This document shows, in pieces, positions 48,773 to 59,626 of a DNA stretch of 64,000 nucleotides (the stretch's first letter is position 1; every line of letters starts with the position of its first letter). Below the pieces are notes generated by a model. The model worked only from the letters and a program-made list of their open reading frames with translations, searched no databases and was not told where the DNA came from. A program made the translations under genes and the position numbers. The DNA is from Monocercomonoides exilis. Its lineage: Eukaryota > Preaxostyla > Oxymonadida > Polymastigidae. The DNA lies in the NCBI GenBank assembly GCA_001643675.2, contig LSRY02000046.1:1-64000 (forward strand), read 5' to 3'.

Positions 48773-50575
48773 GCCCCCTTCGCTTATTATTTGGACCGCT
48801 CTTCAAACAGACACAAAAATTCAACTGTCTTATTTTTAAATGATCTTTATCCATAATTTTAAACTTTCATTTATTTATTACGGATATAAATCCTTTTCAT
48901 TTCACAAAATGAAAGATAAATGGGAAACGAAGGGACACCAAAATCTAATAAAAGAAATATTTCTGAAATTCCTTGATTTTTCATTTGTGAAATAACATAT
49001 AGCTGATCCTTTTTGAAATCAGACTTTCGTTCGAGTTTTGAACAAAATTTTAATCTCAATGGGATTTTGAAAAAATGTACAAAAACTGTGAATACATGTT
49101 AGTTATGATGTTATTATTATAAAATCAAAATTATTTCCAAAATCCCATTGAGATAGAAATTTTGATCAAAACTCGAACGAAAGTATGATTTCAAAAAATG
49201 ATCAGCCATATGATCCAAAAATGAATTGCAGAAATTACTTACATTCAATGCACCAAAAATAATTCGATTTCGAAAAAATAATTCAATTTTTAAATTCATT
49301 TATAACTGATAATTTATATTTATCTTGTGAATGGATTTCAGTAAATTTCAAATTATTATTAAACAAATCTAATACAAAAATTCAAAGCAAACTGTTTTCA
49401 AAATTGAAAAAACAAACAAATAAATACTTTGCGGTTATTTTTTAAATTTCAAAAATCACCACTCAAATGATTATTTTATAGAATAATAATTCATTTTTTT
49501 GAATAACCTGATGAATAGATCGTATTAACGATTACATTAATTGAATCATTAAAGACAAAAGAAAATATTCCCAATTATTATATTCAGTTCCTTTCATAAA
49601 TTTTTGAAATTTTTTGATTTTTTTATATGAAAAAGAATTTTTTTTCTTTTCGAATTAACTGAAAATGATAAAAAATGTAAATTAAAATGAATGGTTTGTT
49701 TTTTTTCAAATAAAAAGGCATCATTTTTCAAATATTGTCAAACAAAATGTTATTATGAGATAAAAATAAAGAGAATTTCAACCACAAAACACAAGTTATT
49801 TTTCCACTTATTTCGAATTTTCCATTTCAAAATTGAATTATTGTTTTCTGAAAAAATAATAAAAATTTTTGCATATTTCTATTAACATGCTTCATTTAAA
49901 AATATTTTGAATCTGAGTATTTTCACAGTGTTGAGGTTTTTCATGTGGATTTTTAAAAAGACAATAATCGACATAAAGAAACTGATTAGTTTTATGATGA
50001 TATTTCTCGAATTTTCAAAACAATTGGCGCAAAAAATTGCACTTTAGGCATTTTCATTGGAAAATAATTCACAATGAATGATTATTTAATAATCTTAAAA
50101 GACAAATCAAATGTGTCATTATTTGAAATACGTGCAAGGTCACATAACATTTTGTTTTAATATAAATGATGTTTGTTTAAAAACGAGAAAATTCAATTTA
50201 TTAAGTAAGCTGATTAAATTTGACACAGTTATGAGTGAAAGAAAGATTAAGTGATAATTGCAAAAAACGCTTGAAAGTCACATTTTCTTCCATTTTTACT
50301 CACGAACTTATTGAATATATATTTGTGGCGAATGAGCGAAAATCAGTTGACCGGATAAAAGGAAAAATTCGTTCTTTTGTTGAATTTCAGATTTATCAAA
50401 AAATTCAATGTTTAAAGAAAAAGTAATAAAAAATGTCCCTGTTTCGTATCTTAATTTTTAAAAATTCAGATAGTATTTATTCATTGAATTGATTTTTTTA
50501 AGTTGCATAATTAAGAAATAACTATCGCTTTTTCAGTTCATAATTGTCACCCATATTAATAATATTAATATATTT
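48773..50575. other. Shared upstream region of the divergent TmcB-like pair
   Basis: 1.8 kb of strongly AT-rich DNA between two genes transcribed away from each other; both promoters should lie here. The only clear structure is a large inverted repeat (48996-49212). I see no ORF with domain content. Confidence 0.6.
48996..49212. repeat. Large imperfect inverted repeat, ~75-bp arms, ~68-bp spacer
   Basis: The left arm 48996-49069 (begins CATATAGCTGATC, contains GACTTTCGTTCGAG, ends CAATGGGATTTTG) is matched in reverse complement by 49138-49212 with few mismatches. Weaker similarity continues outward to about 48,960 and 49,245. The size and structure suit a foldback MITE or a transcribed hairpin. 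Confidence 0.88.
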
Positions 50576-53500
50576 ATGTATTTTAAAGAGGAAGATGATC
50601 AAAGATCAGTTGTTTATTCTACTTGTTCAGACAATTCTGCTCAAGAAACTTTGGCAGCTGCACGATTTGGCGTTGTTGATGAATGGTTTTTTAGTTATTT
50701 TCAGTCTTTAAAACTAAATTTATCATTTTTGTTATTTTTTATATGTATTCGTTACTTTTACAAAATTTTAACAGGTTATTTGCTGCATTACTACCATGCC
50801 ATAAAGTATGCGTTCCGTTATTTATTCAAATTTTGTAATATCCTTTTATTTAACAAAATTATAGGTGAAAATACATTCCATTTATTTTTCAATTTTTGCC
50901 GTTGCAATTATAACTCTTCAATGTATTGGAATGAATATGAGATTTAATACTTGGCCAGTTGATGGAATATTTAGAAACGGGTTATTGTCGTTTTTTGGGT
51001 TTGATTTGTGAAAATTCCTTATTGAAGAAATAATTCGGATAATAATTGAAAGTTATTTGGATTTTTCTGTTTCTTGGCTTTCAAAACAATTTCATTTGGT
51101 TATGCTTATCATTATTTCAGTTGCAGTTGTTGGAAGTACATTTGGACTTGTAGTAAATGCGATTGTGACAAAAAATGAATCACATCTTCCAACAGCAATT
51201 TCAAGGCTCCTATTTTGGGCCTGTAATTTATTTTCTTCGATATTTTTTATTCCGATTGTAAATGTATTGCTTGGCCCAATGACTTGCTTTGGAGGTAGTC
51301 CAGATCGTGGAACTTCTTCTTTTCTGTCCTGTGTGTCACCTGATAACACAGTTCTTTTTGTTATTTCTATCGTAGAGTTGTTGATAGCCTTAATTGTATA
51401 TTGCTTCTTTCGATTGTTTATTTTTAATTACAATCCCAAGCATTGCCCCGAATCGTTCTTTTCAATGCAAAGCGGGCTGTTCTTGATACTCTCACAACTC
51501 GTTGAAGCTGGGATTGCCATTTTGTCAGCCATTCTTCGCGACCAAGCAGTTGTGGTGCCTGTTTTGAGCACGGCTGCATTGCTTTTGCTGTCTATGTATC
51601 CTTTGTTCTACCAGCCGTTCTGGCATCCTGTTGGAAATGCCGTAGCTGCTGCCAGCTGCGTTGTCCCAGTTCCTTTTTTTGTGCTTACAATTGTCTTTTC
51701 GCTGATATATGCGCCTGTTCTTCCTGTATTCGATGCAGAAGGCAACAGAGTTGTACGACAGCGTTACCCGTTCCTCCCCACAACACCCGTTCGACTAGCT
51801 GATTCTCTTCTGCACTCCGTTTCTGCTTCTGCCGCATCGTTTCTCGTATCACCAGCAGCATTCTACATCTTCCTGGTTTTGGCAGCTGTGCTCAGCATTC
51901 TGCTCGGCATTTGCTGGGCGTTTGCTGCAACTCGTGTTGCCAAGCACCGCTGGGCAGTGCGAGAAAGTGAGGCTGTTCCGTCTGATGTACTTTTCAAGGA
52001 AGACGAGCGAGGGGACAGAGAGAAAGGAAGAAGAGGGAAAGGAAAGGAGTTTGTGGTGGCTTCAGCTCCGACGACACCAAACAACCAAAGCGGCCACGTT
52101 CAACTGCAATCGGCTGGCTCTGTTGCACACAGCATCATTTCGCCTGTCATTGCCCAGCCACAACAAGCACAAGGCGCATCTTCAAAGAGTCTGACCCTCA
52201 CTTCTGCTGCATCATCGTCATCTTATTCATATTCTGCCTCCTCCTCCTCATCTTCTTCTTCTGCTACCACTAATGCAAAGAGCCATCCAGATAGCACTGT
52301 TGCAGTTTCAGGTGCTCCAATTTTTACTCTTCAGCATTCGTCATCGAAAATATATCAGCCTTGTTCCACACAACAGGCCATGCTCACTCATTCGAGCACT
52401 GCAGCGACTTTGTCCTTATCTGCACATACTTCACCTTTTTCAACACAAAATTCGACAGCGTCGATGAATGCATCTTCTTCTTCGTCTGATTCTTTGCCCC
52501 AAATCTCAAACACAACTCTGCTTTTGCCAAACTTTGCTGGCTCAGCAAAAATTTCATCACCACAACTGACAACAACAACTTCAATGCTTCCTTCACCTTC
52601 TTCTTCATCTTCTTCACCTTCAGCTTGCTCTCCTGTTCTCTACAATACGCAAAGCCCTGCGATGCCATACGGCAGCTGTGCACCTGGTTCTCCTGAGCGT
52701 CTTTCAAAGTTCTTCGGCACATCTCCCACGACAGCAAATGTACGGCCACCCGTTTCGCCTTATTCTTCGCAGCACAACTTGACCTTCCTCACTCTGAATG
52801 AGCATTCTGCTGCTGTCCCTGCGCCTGCCATCAGCTCTGCCACTGCCAGACGCCAACAGGATGCATTTGCTGTGCCACCACACATTTCCTCGCTTGTTTC
52901 GCTGAAAAAGACAACCAAAAAGCGCAAGTTCAAATCTCCACATGCATTTTCCTGTGCTGTTCGCTTTCTTGTTTCGAAGACGTTCAGTCATAACGCAGCA
53001 GCTGTTGCGTATGCTGAGCAGATTCTCGCAAAGGGCAACAACAAATTCCCTTCATCCTCTCCGTTGTGGCTGACGACAGCGCTCTTCCAGCGATTCTACA
53101 CGAAAAACCCGCTCAAATTTGCAGAGGCGTTGCGCGGAGTGAGGCAGACGCTGCCGACGGTGGGAGAGCGGTGGATGGTGTATGTGCTGATGGACGAGCT
53201 GCAGCAAGGGAGAGGGCGGGCAGCGTATGGGATGGGTGGTGGTGTGGCTGGGCGGATTGGCGGATGGGGCAGTGGGGCAGGGGGTGTTGGGTGGGGAAGC
53301 AGCGGAGGAGGAGGAATGGCAGCGTCACAGGAGACAATCACATTCCGTCTTGGTCTGCAGCGTGCGCAGAAGTCGTTTGAGGCAGCGAAAGCGCTGATGA
53401 AACAGGTGTGGTCGCTGCTGATGAAAGATCATGTTGACTTGAAGCGATTGATGGCTGTGCTGAATGTGGCACTCGATGCAGAGGCAGCAACGTCGAGTGA

Positions 53501-56500
53501 GCTGAAGCAGCTGCTTCACACACACCCGCGCTCCACACAAGTGCTCAGAGCATACGGCGCCTTCCTGCGGGACATCCTACGAGATGATGACACCGCCAAC
53601 CAGCTGTTCTCCACTGCCAACGCAATTGAAGACGACACCTCGTCTGTGATGGCACAAAGTCAGACAGCGTCTTACTCGATCGAAACAGGAGGAGATGGAG
53701 ACAGACACAGCCAGCTGAGCTCGCTGGATGGGCAGTCCATCAGCAGCAACTCAGTTGGCTCGAAAAGCGTCAGCAGGCTGAAGAAGAGGCAGAAGCGAAA
53801 GAGACGCCATCAACCAGCTACAAGTGCATCAAAAAGCGGGAGCGATGCAGATGCGTCTGTTGTGAAGTTGGCTGAGGAAGAAAAGAACCTCTTGCCGAAC
53901 TTCTATCCAGCAGCAGTCATTTCGCTTCTGCTTATTTTGGGCTGTCTTGTGTTTGCGTTTGTGTTTACACAGACCACCTTCGATCGCTGTGTAGAGATGA
54001 CAGCAGCGCTGGAGAGCGTGGAGACTCTACAGTCGAGTGTCATGTCGATGTTTCTTTCTGCCAAGCTGGCTGAAATCAGATGGAGTGGCCTTGTGACAGG
54101 GCAGGTGATGTTTGTGCCTGATCAGAACGAACTGCAGCAGGAGATGGTGGAACACTCAGCGGGTGTTCGAGAGGGGCTTCGTGGGGCACATTTGAGAATG
54201 GCACAGAAAGAAGGAGATGTTCTGAAGAAGAACGGATTCCGCAGTGTGTTTGAATGGAACAGCATCAGCCAATCGCTGCTGTTGGTGAAGACAGACGGGG
54301 CAACAGTGGAGAAGATATGGCAGAAGAAGACGAATGCAATCGACCTGTTTCAACAGATCTCGAACATCGGTACAGATTATGGCATGTACTGGATGAACCA
54401 CGACGAGACATTCTGGAGCAATTTCTACTTCCTCCGGGCGAATGTGCCGCTTGTGTCGTCGGAGGAGATGAAGACGATGGCCCTTTCATTCGTTTCCATT
54501 GCAAAGTCTGACTCAACAACAGCAATTGTGGTGAGTGTGGTGCTGTGTGTTGTGTCTATCTGCACTGCAATTGCATTGATTGTTGCACAGCTCATCCGCA
54601 CAGCACGTCAACTGACGGTCGAAAGAAGGTCGGTGTTCTTCAACTTTGTGATGGTGCCCAAAAAGAGGGTGATGAAGCTGAAGCAGCGTCTGGATGAGAC
54701 TGATGCAGATGAAGAAGAGGAGGATCATCTGCAAATAACTGAATGGCCTATTCCAACAGTGTTTGGAGAAGTTGTTCCAACAGAAGAGAACTTGAACCAG
54801 GGAGAGAACAATTGCAGTGGAATGGGTGATTCGAGCAATATGAGTGGAAGCAGAAGAGAAGGCAAGAATGCGAATGGAAATGAAGGAAGATATGAAAAAG
54901 AGGGAATTCTGCAGGAATCATTGGATTGCATACGGATGGGCGATGAAATGAGCGGGAAGACGCCTCATCAGAATGAAAATGCTGACAGAGCAAATAATGC
55001 GATGAGTGCAGTTGAGAGAGATGTTGATGGAGAAGGACAGCAAATGAACATATCGCAAAATTCAGCTCCGGCGACGTGCATCAAAAGTGGCTCAAAATGC
55101 TTTCCATCAGAAAACGGGCAGCAAACACAGCAAATGCAAACAGGCTCGTTTGTGCTGGATCAACAGCAATTGCAGGCACCCACACACACATCTGTGCTGT
55201 CACTTGTTAATCAGCCAACGTTCCAGCAGTCCAACCAGCAGAATAATTCTCTTCTCTCCAAATCGTCTCGTTCATCTTCCTTTTACGCATCTCCTCAGCC
55301 AATGAAAGTGCAACCACAACATCAGTCTTCATTTGTATCTGTTCCACAACCTTCTGTTTCTTCTTCTACTTCTTCTTCTTCTTCTTCTGAACATCAGCAG
55401 CAATACAGCGCAATCAGCACAAATCAGATGCCTATTTCAGGGAGTCTTTCTTCTCCAATTACAAACACACTAACATCCTCTCTCATAATTCCCCCTCTTC
55501 CATCTCCATCTCCTTCACCTTCACCTTCTCCATCCCCTTTTCCTTTTCCTGTTCCTGTTCAACAGCCAACTCAACAACAGCAGCAGCAACAGATTGCGCA
55601 GCTCCAAAAGTACATTCAGATTCTTCAGCAGCAAATAATCTCACCTTCTCCTTCACAAAATATCCCAACAACATTCACCCCACCATCTTCTTCTTCTTCC
55701 ACACAATCACTTATTCAATTACAACCATCTTCCACATCGTTTCCCCAGTTCAATCCTTCGTCTTCTCCTCTTCCCTGTTCTTCTCCCTCGTTCCAGCAGC
55801 TTCCTTCAGCTTCGCCTGCAATCACAGCTACTTCTTCTGTTTACTCCACTCATCCTCTTCTGTCTTCCCAGTCATCCATCTTCCCAACAATGAATCCCTC
55901 TTCCTCATCTTCCTCTCTTCTCCCTATTTCTCCGATTTCTCCGATGACACAGTGCATCCAGCAGCAGATGACTGAAGGGCGTCTTTTCGTGTCAGAAAGA
56001 GAAGATGTCAAAGGACATCAAAATGGAGAGAGAGAAATGGAGAGGAAGATGATGGAGTCGCTGGAGGAGAAGCAGAAGTTGGAGGAGGAGAGAGAGAAGC
56101 AGCGTGTAGAAGAGGCAGAGGAAGAGAAGAAGACTGAATTGGAACGAGAAATCAACGAAATCGGAGGAGCCATCCCGTTTTCGTTCTTTGTGCGTGCTGT
56201 GACAGGCTCTCTTCTTGTGATTCTGAGTGTTATAGTCTTTTTTGTGATTGGCGTTGTGTCCATCTCAACTGTCGTCAGCCGAAACACAGCCATTTTGCTG
56301 TCCTCTCATCGCACCGTGCTTTTGTCTGTTGTGTCTGCCCTTGCGTTGAACATCCCCCATCCTGGCTCAGTTGAGCTGGGGAGCGGATTTGCAGTGGAAG
56401 GGGCAAGCGCCCCTTTGTGGAACGACATGTCGCACATCACAGCAGACAAAGAGACCACCCAAAGGCAGCTGAACACCACCCTCACCTTCTTCACGCTGCT

Positions 56501-57599
56501 GCACCAGAAAGTGTCTGAAGGAGGCTCAGCCAGCAGAGGGGGAGTTGTGACAGGCGACGGCAGACTGGACGAGCTGACGTCGAGCAGAACGTTGGAGGTG
56601 GGCTCTGCGCTGAATGACCTGATGCTCCGCTCTGTCAGCTGCCTGATGATCGACCAGGGAAAATGCGTGGATGGGCGGATGCAGGGCGTGAGCGGGAACT
56701 TCTCTGGGTTGGAAGGGCTGGTTGGGCTGTTCTCGTCGCAGGCGCTGAGTCTGGCAGCAGAGAAAGAGGTGGCAAATGTGCAGCTGAGCGACCAGCGTGT
56801 GCAGACGATCGAGTCGATTATGCTGAACGACCTGCGCGACGGGATGACACGCTACACCCAAATTCTGATAGAAGAGCAGGTGTCCACAAAGGACATGTTC
56901 CAGAACCTGCTCGTTGTGTTCTTCGTCCTCGCCTTTGTGGCTGTGCTGAGTGGATTCGCAGCGTGCATATTGCCCACCCGCAGCCAGCTGTTCCGTGTGG
57001 CTGAGAAGACGATGAAGATGGCTGAGCTCGATGGTGCAAATGACCAGACACTGCAGATTTTGGAGTGGACAGACAACTACTGCTGCGATGTGCACCGGAC
57101 AGACGTGGCACATCAGGCGCTGTGCGAAGAGTCGCTGCGTCTGGTGAAGGCGATTGACGACGAGAACAAAGAGGAGATCAGACAGTCGCTGGTACCGTTT
57201 GTGACAGGGATGCTGGCGTGCCTGGCGGATGAAGAGCATCTCATGGAGAAGTACAAAATTCCTGTGCTGCACAAAAAGAAGCATTTTGTGGAGCACTCGT
57301 CGTTTGTGCGGCGGCTGACGCAGATGGCGCTGCAGGGTGCGCAGGGCAGTGCATCAACGACGGCAGTTATTCAGCTGATGGGGATGTGGATATCAGACCA
57401 CATTCTGAAGACAGACAGGGACTTCGCATCGATGCTGCTCGGGACAGCGCCCCAGTCAGATTTGGAGAGAGAGATCAGAATGAATGTGGCAAAAGTGCCT
57501 CATTCATTCACAGAATATCTCGAGTCAGACAACGCCAACCTGCAGGACAGATCTCTGTTCAACACAATGCTCAAAACACTCGGAATAAACGCTACTTGA
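50576..57599 (+). CDS. Giant TmcB-like transmembrane protein with C-terminal hemerythrin domain
   Basis: There are four exons: 50576-50685, 50775-50805, 50865-50980 and 51053-57599. The sum is 6804 nt, or 2267 residues ending in TGA. Splice joins (GTTTTT, GTATGC and GTTATT to AACAG, TATAG and GAAAG) restore LFAALLPCHKVKIHS, aligned to LFPLYHQPKH of the minus-strand paralogue. Domains in order: about eight N-terminal membrane helices to ~51,940; a Ser/Thr-rich linker; the TmcB/TPR region ~52,950-53,650 ending VLRAYGAFLRDILRDDDTA; a helix near 53,920; ~190 extracytoplasmic residues; a helix near 54,540; a long Q/S/P-rich linker; a charged coiled coil (~56,020-56,160); helices near 56,220 and 56,930 around a second loop; and a cytosolic hemerythrin domain ~57,060-57,440. 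The latter shows DVAH, ADEEHLMEKYKIP, HFVEH and WISDHILKTD. One iron-ligand His is Cys (TGC at 57219-57221). The likely role is sensing oxygen or nitric oxide at a membrane; signalling output is unknown. Confidence 0.82.
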
Positions 57600-58192
57600 A
57601 CACTGCTTAGTTTATTTGTTTGTTTGATTGCTTGATTTCTCTTTCTCTCTCTGTGTTTTTATCTCCCTATTTTTACAACGTGATGTAAATGTCTTAAGCA
57701 ACTGTTTATGGTTTCGGTTTAAAAGATCCTTATAAAAGCAATTTTGCTTAACAGATCGTACATTTATGATTATTGTAATTTCTGTTTTGAAGTTTTTTAG
57801 CTTTTTGATTGTCATTTTCAAATCATGATGATATATTACAAATTTAAAGTTAACTTTATTATATTCAGTGTTGTTTTTGTTTATCTTCGTTGCAATACTT
57901 TGTTTTTGTGGGACATCTCGAACTCATCTAAAGTTTTTCTATATATTTACGTTTCTCAGATCATTCAGCGCCATTCATTAAATATTTAAACTAAGTGTTT
58001 TTTTATTATTGTTATTTTTTTATTTTTTATTCATTTTAAACAGTTTTTTGTTCAGCTCATAAGCTGTTTTACGTATTCATTTTCAAATTTTTTTTGTATA
58101 TTTCTTTCTCTCTTTTTATTGTCATTGTAATGGTTTTCTAGTAGTTATTTGAATTTTGTTTTCTCATAACAAACAAAGGTAATTTCGATCAA
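57600..58192. other. Intergenic, no gene seen
   Basis: T-rich spacer between two plus-strand genes; it contains the 3' UTR of the TmcB-like gene and the upstream region of PDCD5. No motif can be assigned. Confidence 0.5.
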
Positions 58193-58638
58193 ATGGATTT
58201 GTCACAAATTGAAAGTCAATTATCCGAGCAAACAAAATCGCCTGAACAATTAAAAAAGATTGAGCAAGATCGCAGTAAAGCAGAGGAACAAAAAAATCAA
58301 ATTTTGCATGCCATTTTGACAGCAGAAGCACTTGAAAGATGTTTGTGCTTTATTTTGTGTATATTTCACATAAATTCACATATTTATGATGAAATATGTA
58401 TATATTTATCTATTACATTATCATTTCACATATAGTGAATAGAATAGGTCTTGTTAACCCAGAGAAAAAGGCTCAAATTGAAATGGCTCTTCTTCAACAA
58501 GCTCATTCAACAAGAAATAAGATTGATGAAGACCAACTAGTAACGATGATAGACACATTTTATTCTTCAAAGCCTGAAGTTAAAATTACTTTTAAGCGAA
58601 GAAATGATGCTTGGGATGATGATGAAGACGATATCTAG
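58193..58638 (+). CDS. PDCD5: PDCD5 family protein (programmed cell death 5 / archaeal TFAR19 homologue)
   Basis: Two exons, 58193-58340 and 58436-58638, are joined across a 95-bp intron (GTTTGT...TATAG), giving 116 residues, close to the family's usual ~125. The join restores ALERLNRIGLVNPEKKAQIE, the conserved helix of the family (ARARLxNLALVKPEK in animals). The C-terminus has the expected KITFKRRNDAWDDDEDDI (family FNRRKVMDSDEDD). The N-terminal helix is charged and Q-rich, as usual. The PDCD5 family forms a small helical bundle, conserved from archaea to eukaryotes, and binds the chaperonin TRiC/CCT and DNA-associated factors in animals; the role in protists is not established. The stop is TAG; reading past it gives an implausible hydrophobic tail, which shows that TAG is a true stop here. 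Confidence 0.92.
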
Positions 58639-58990
58639 AAATGTGAAGATAATGCATCTCTCAAGCTTCTTTTTTCTTTCTTTCTTTTTTTTTTACAAAT
58701 TACTACTTTCTCGCCCACTTCACTGATGTCTTTTATCAACATTTTTGTAATTTATTTTCAATTGGTTTAATAATTTACGGATATCTTGCTTCAATCATTC
58801 AACCTTTTTTCAGAAAAAACTTTTCAACTACAAAGTGCAACTTGAGATTTAAATGAAAATCATTGGCTCCTGAGACTGAAAGATGAAATCTTTTAAATCG
58901 TTTTTTGGTTGAGGTGAAATTCAACTTTCCTGTTCTGAAAATTTAATTAATAAATTGTCTTAACATGATAAAAAATAAATAAATAAATGT
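58639..58990. other. Convergent intergenic spacer
   Basis: Spacer of 352 bp between the 3' ends of PDCD5 (plus) and IST3 (minus), T-rich near 58,670-58,695. No feature is supported beyond 3' UTRs. Confidence 0.5.
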
Positions 58991-59538
58991 TCAAGTTTCC
59001 CATGGTTTCTTCCCCATTGATTGGCGTATCAGTTCTTCTTCTGTTATGTCCTCTGATGTTATTCTTTTGTAATCCTTAACATGATCTACAATAATTTTTC
59101 GCGTCAAAACCTTTAAAATTAATAACAAATCTCTTCGCTTAAAGCGGAAATAATGTAATAAATTTCAAACTGATGTTCCATTTAAATTATCAACAGCAAG
59201 AACAGTGCTTCGAACATCTTCATATTTTACAAAGCAAAACCCTCTAGGTTTACCGGTTTCTTTATCTCTGGGGTAATTGAGTTCACTGATTTCCCCATAT
59301 CTGAATTTTATTGTTTTTTTTTTTAAAAATTGATTTTTGAGAAAAAAATTAATTTTATAGCAAAAACAAACTGTGAAAATATTGCTAATAAATCTCCTTC
59401 GGTAAGATTAAATGGAAGTCCTCCTGAATAAATCCATGCAGATTCTTTATATTCGTCATGCCATGAACCTTTTCCATATTCAATTCCCATATCTAACTCG
59501 TAATCATTCAGTTTATTTATTTCATTAATTCTGCACAT
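58991..59538 (-). CDS. IST3: Spliceosomal RES/Bact component IST3 (RBMX2), RRM protein
   Basis: There are three exons: 59372-59538, 59171-59300 and 58991-59110. Introns are 71 bp (GTTTGT...TTCAG) and 60 bp (GTTTGA...AAAG), and the exons sum to 417 nt, or 138 residues. The N-terminus INEINKLNDYELDMGI is followed by SWHDEYKESAWIYSGGLPFN, a signature of RBMX2/Ist3p just before and into RNP2 of the RRM. RNP1 is RGFCFVKYED and the RRM ends with VDHVKDYK, also typical of the family. The protein is shorter than animal RBMX2 and near the yeast Ist3p length (148). Ist3 is part of the RES complex (with Pml1 and Bud13) and is needed for efficient splicing, in keeping with the intron content here. It lies 88 bp downstream of the transportin stop codon, same strand. 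Confidence 0.92.
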
Positions 59539-59626
59539 TTTAATATGGGACTTCAGAAAATCAAAAATATTTTATTTGACAGTTTGATATGTGCGATATG
59601 AAATTTTGAAATGCTTGCAAATTCAC

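Noticed and set aside
51009-51011. TGA just upstream of the long TmcB-like frame as a third in-frame stop
   Set aside because: It falls within an intron (50981-51052) whose removal restores a continuous frame (..IFRNGYLDFSVSW..) with correct phase.
56526-57296. Minus-strand ORF of 256 codons
   Set aside because: Antisense shadow within the GC-rich exon of the TmcB-like gene, which has clear transmembrane and hemerythrin content on the plus strand.
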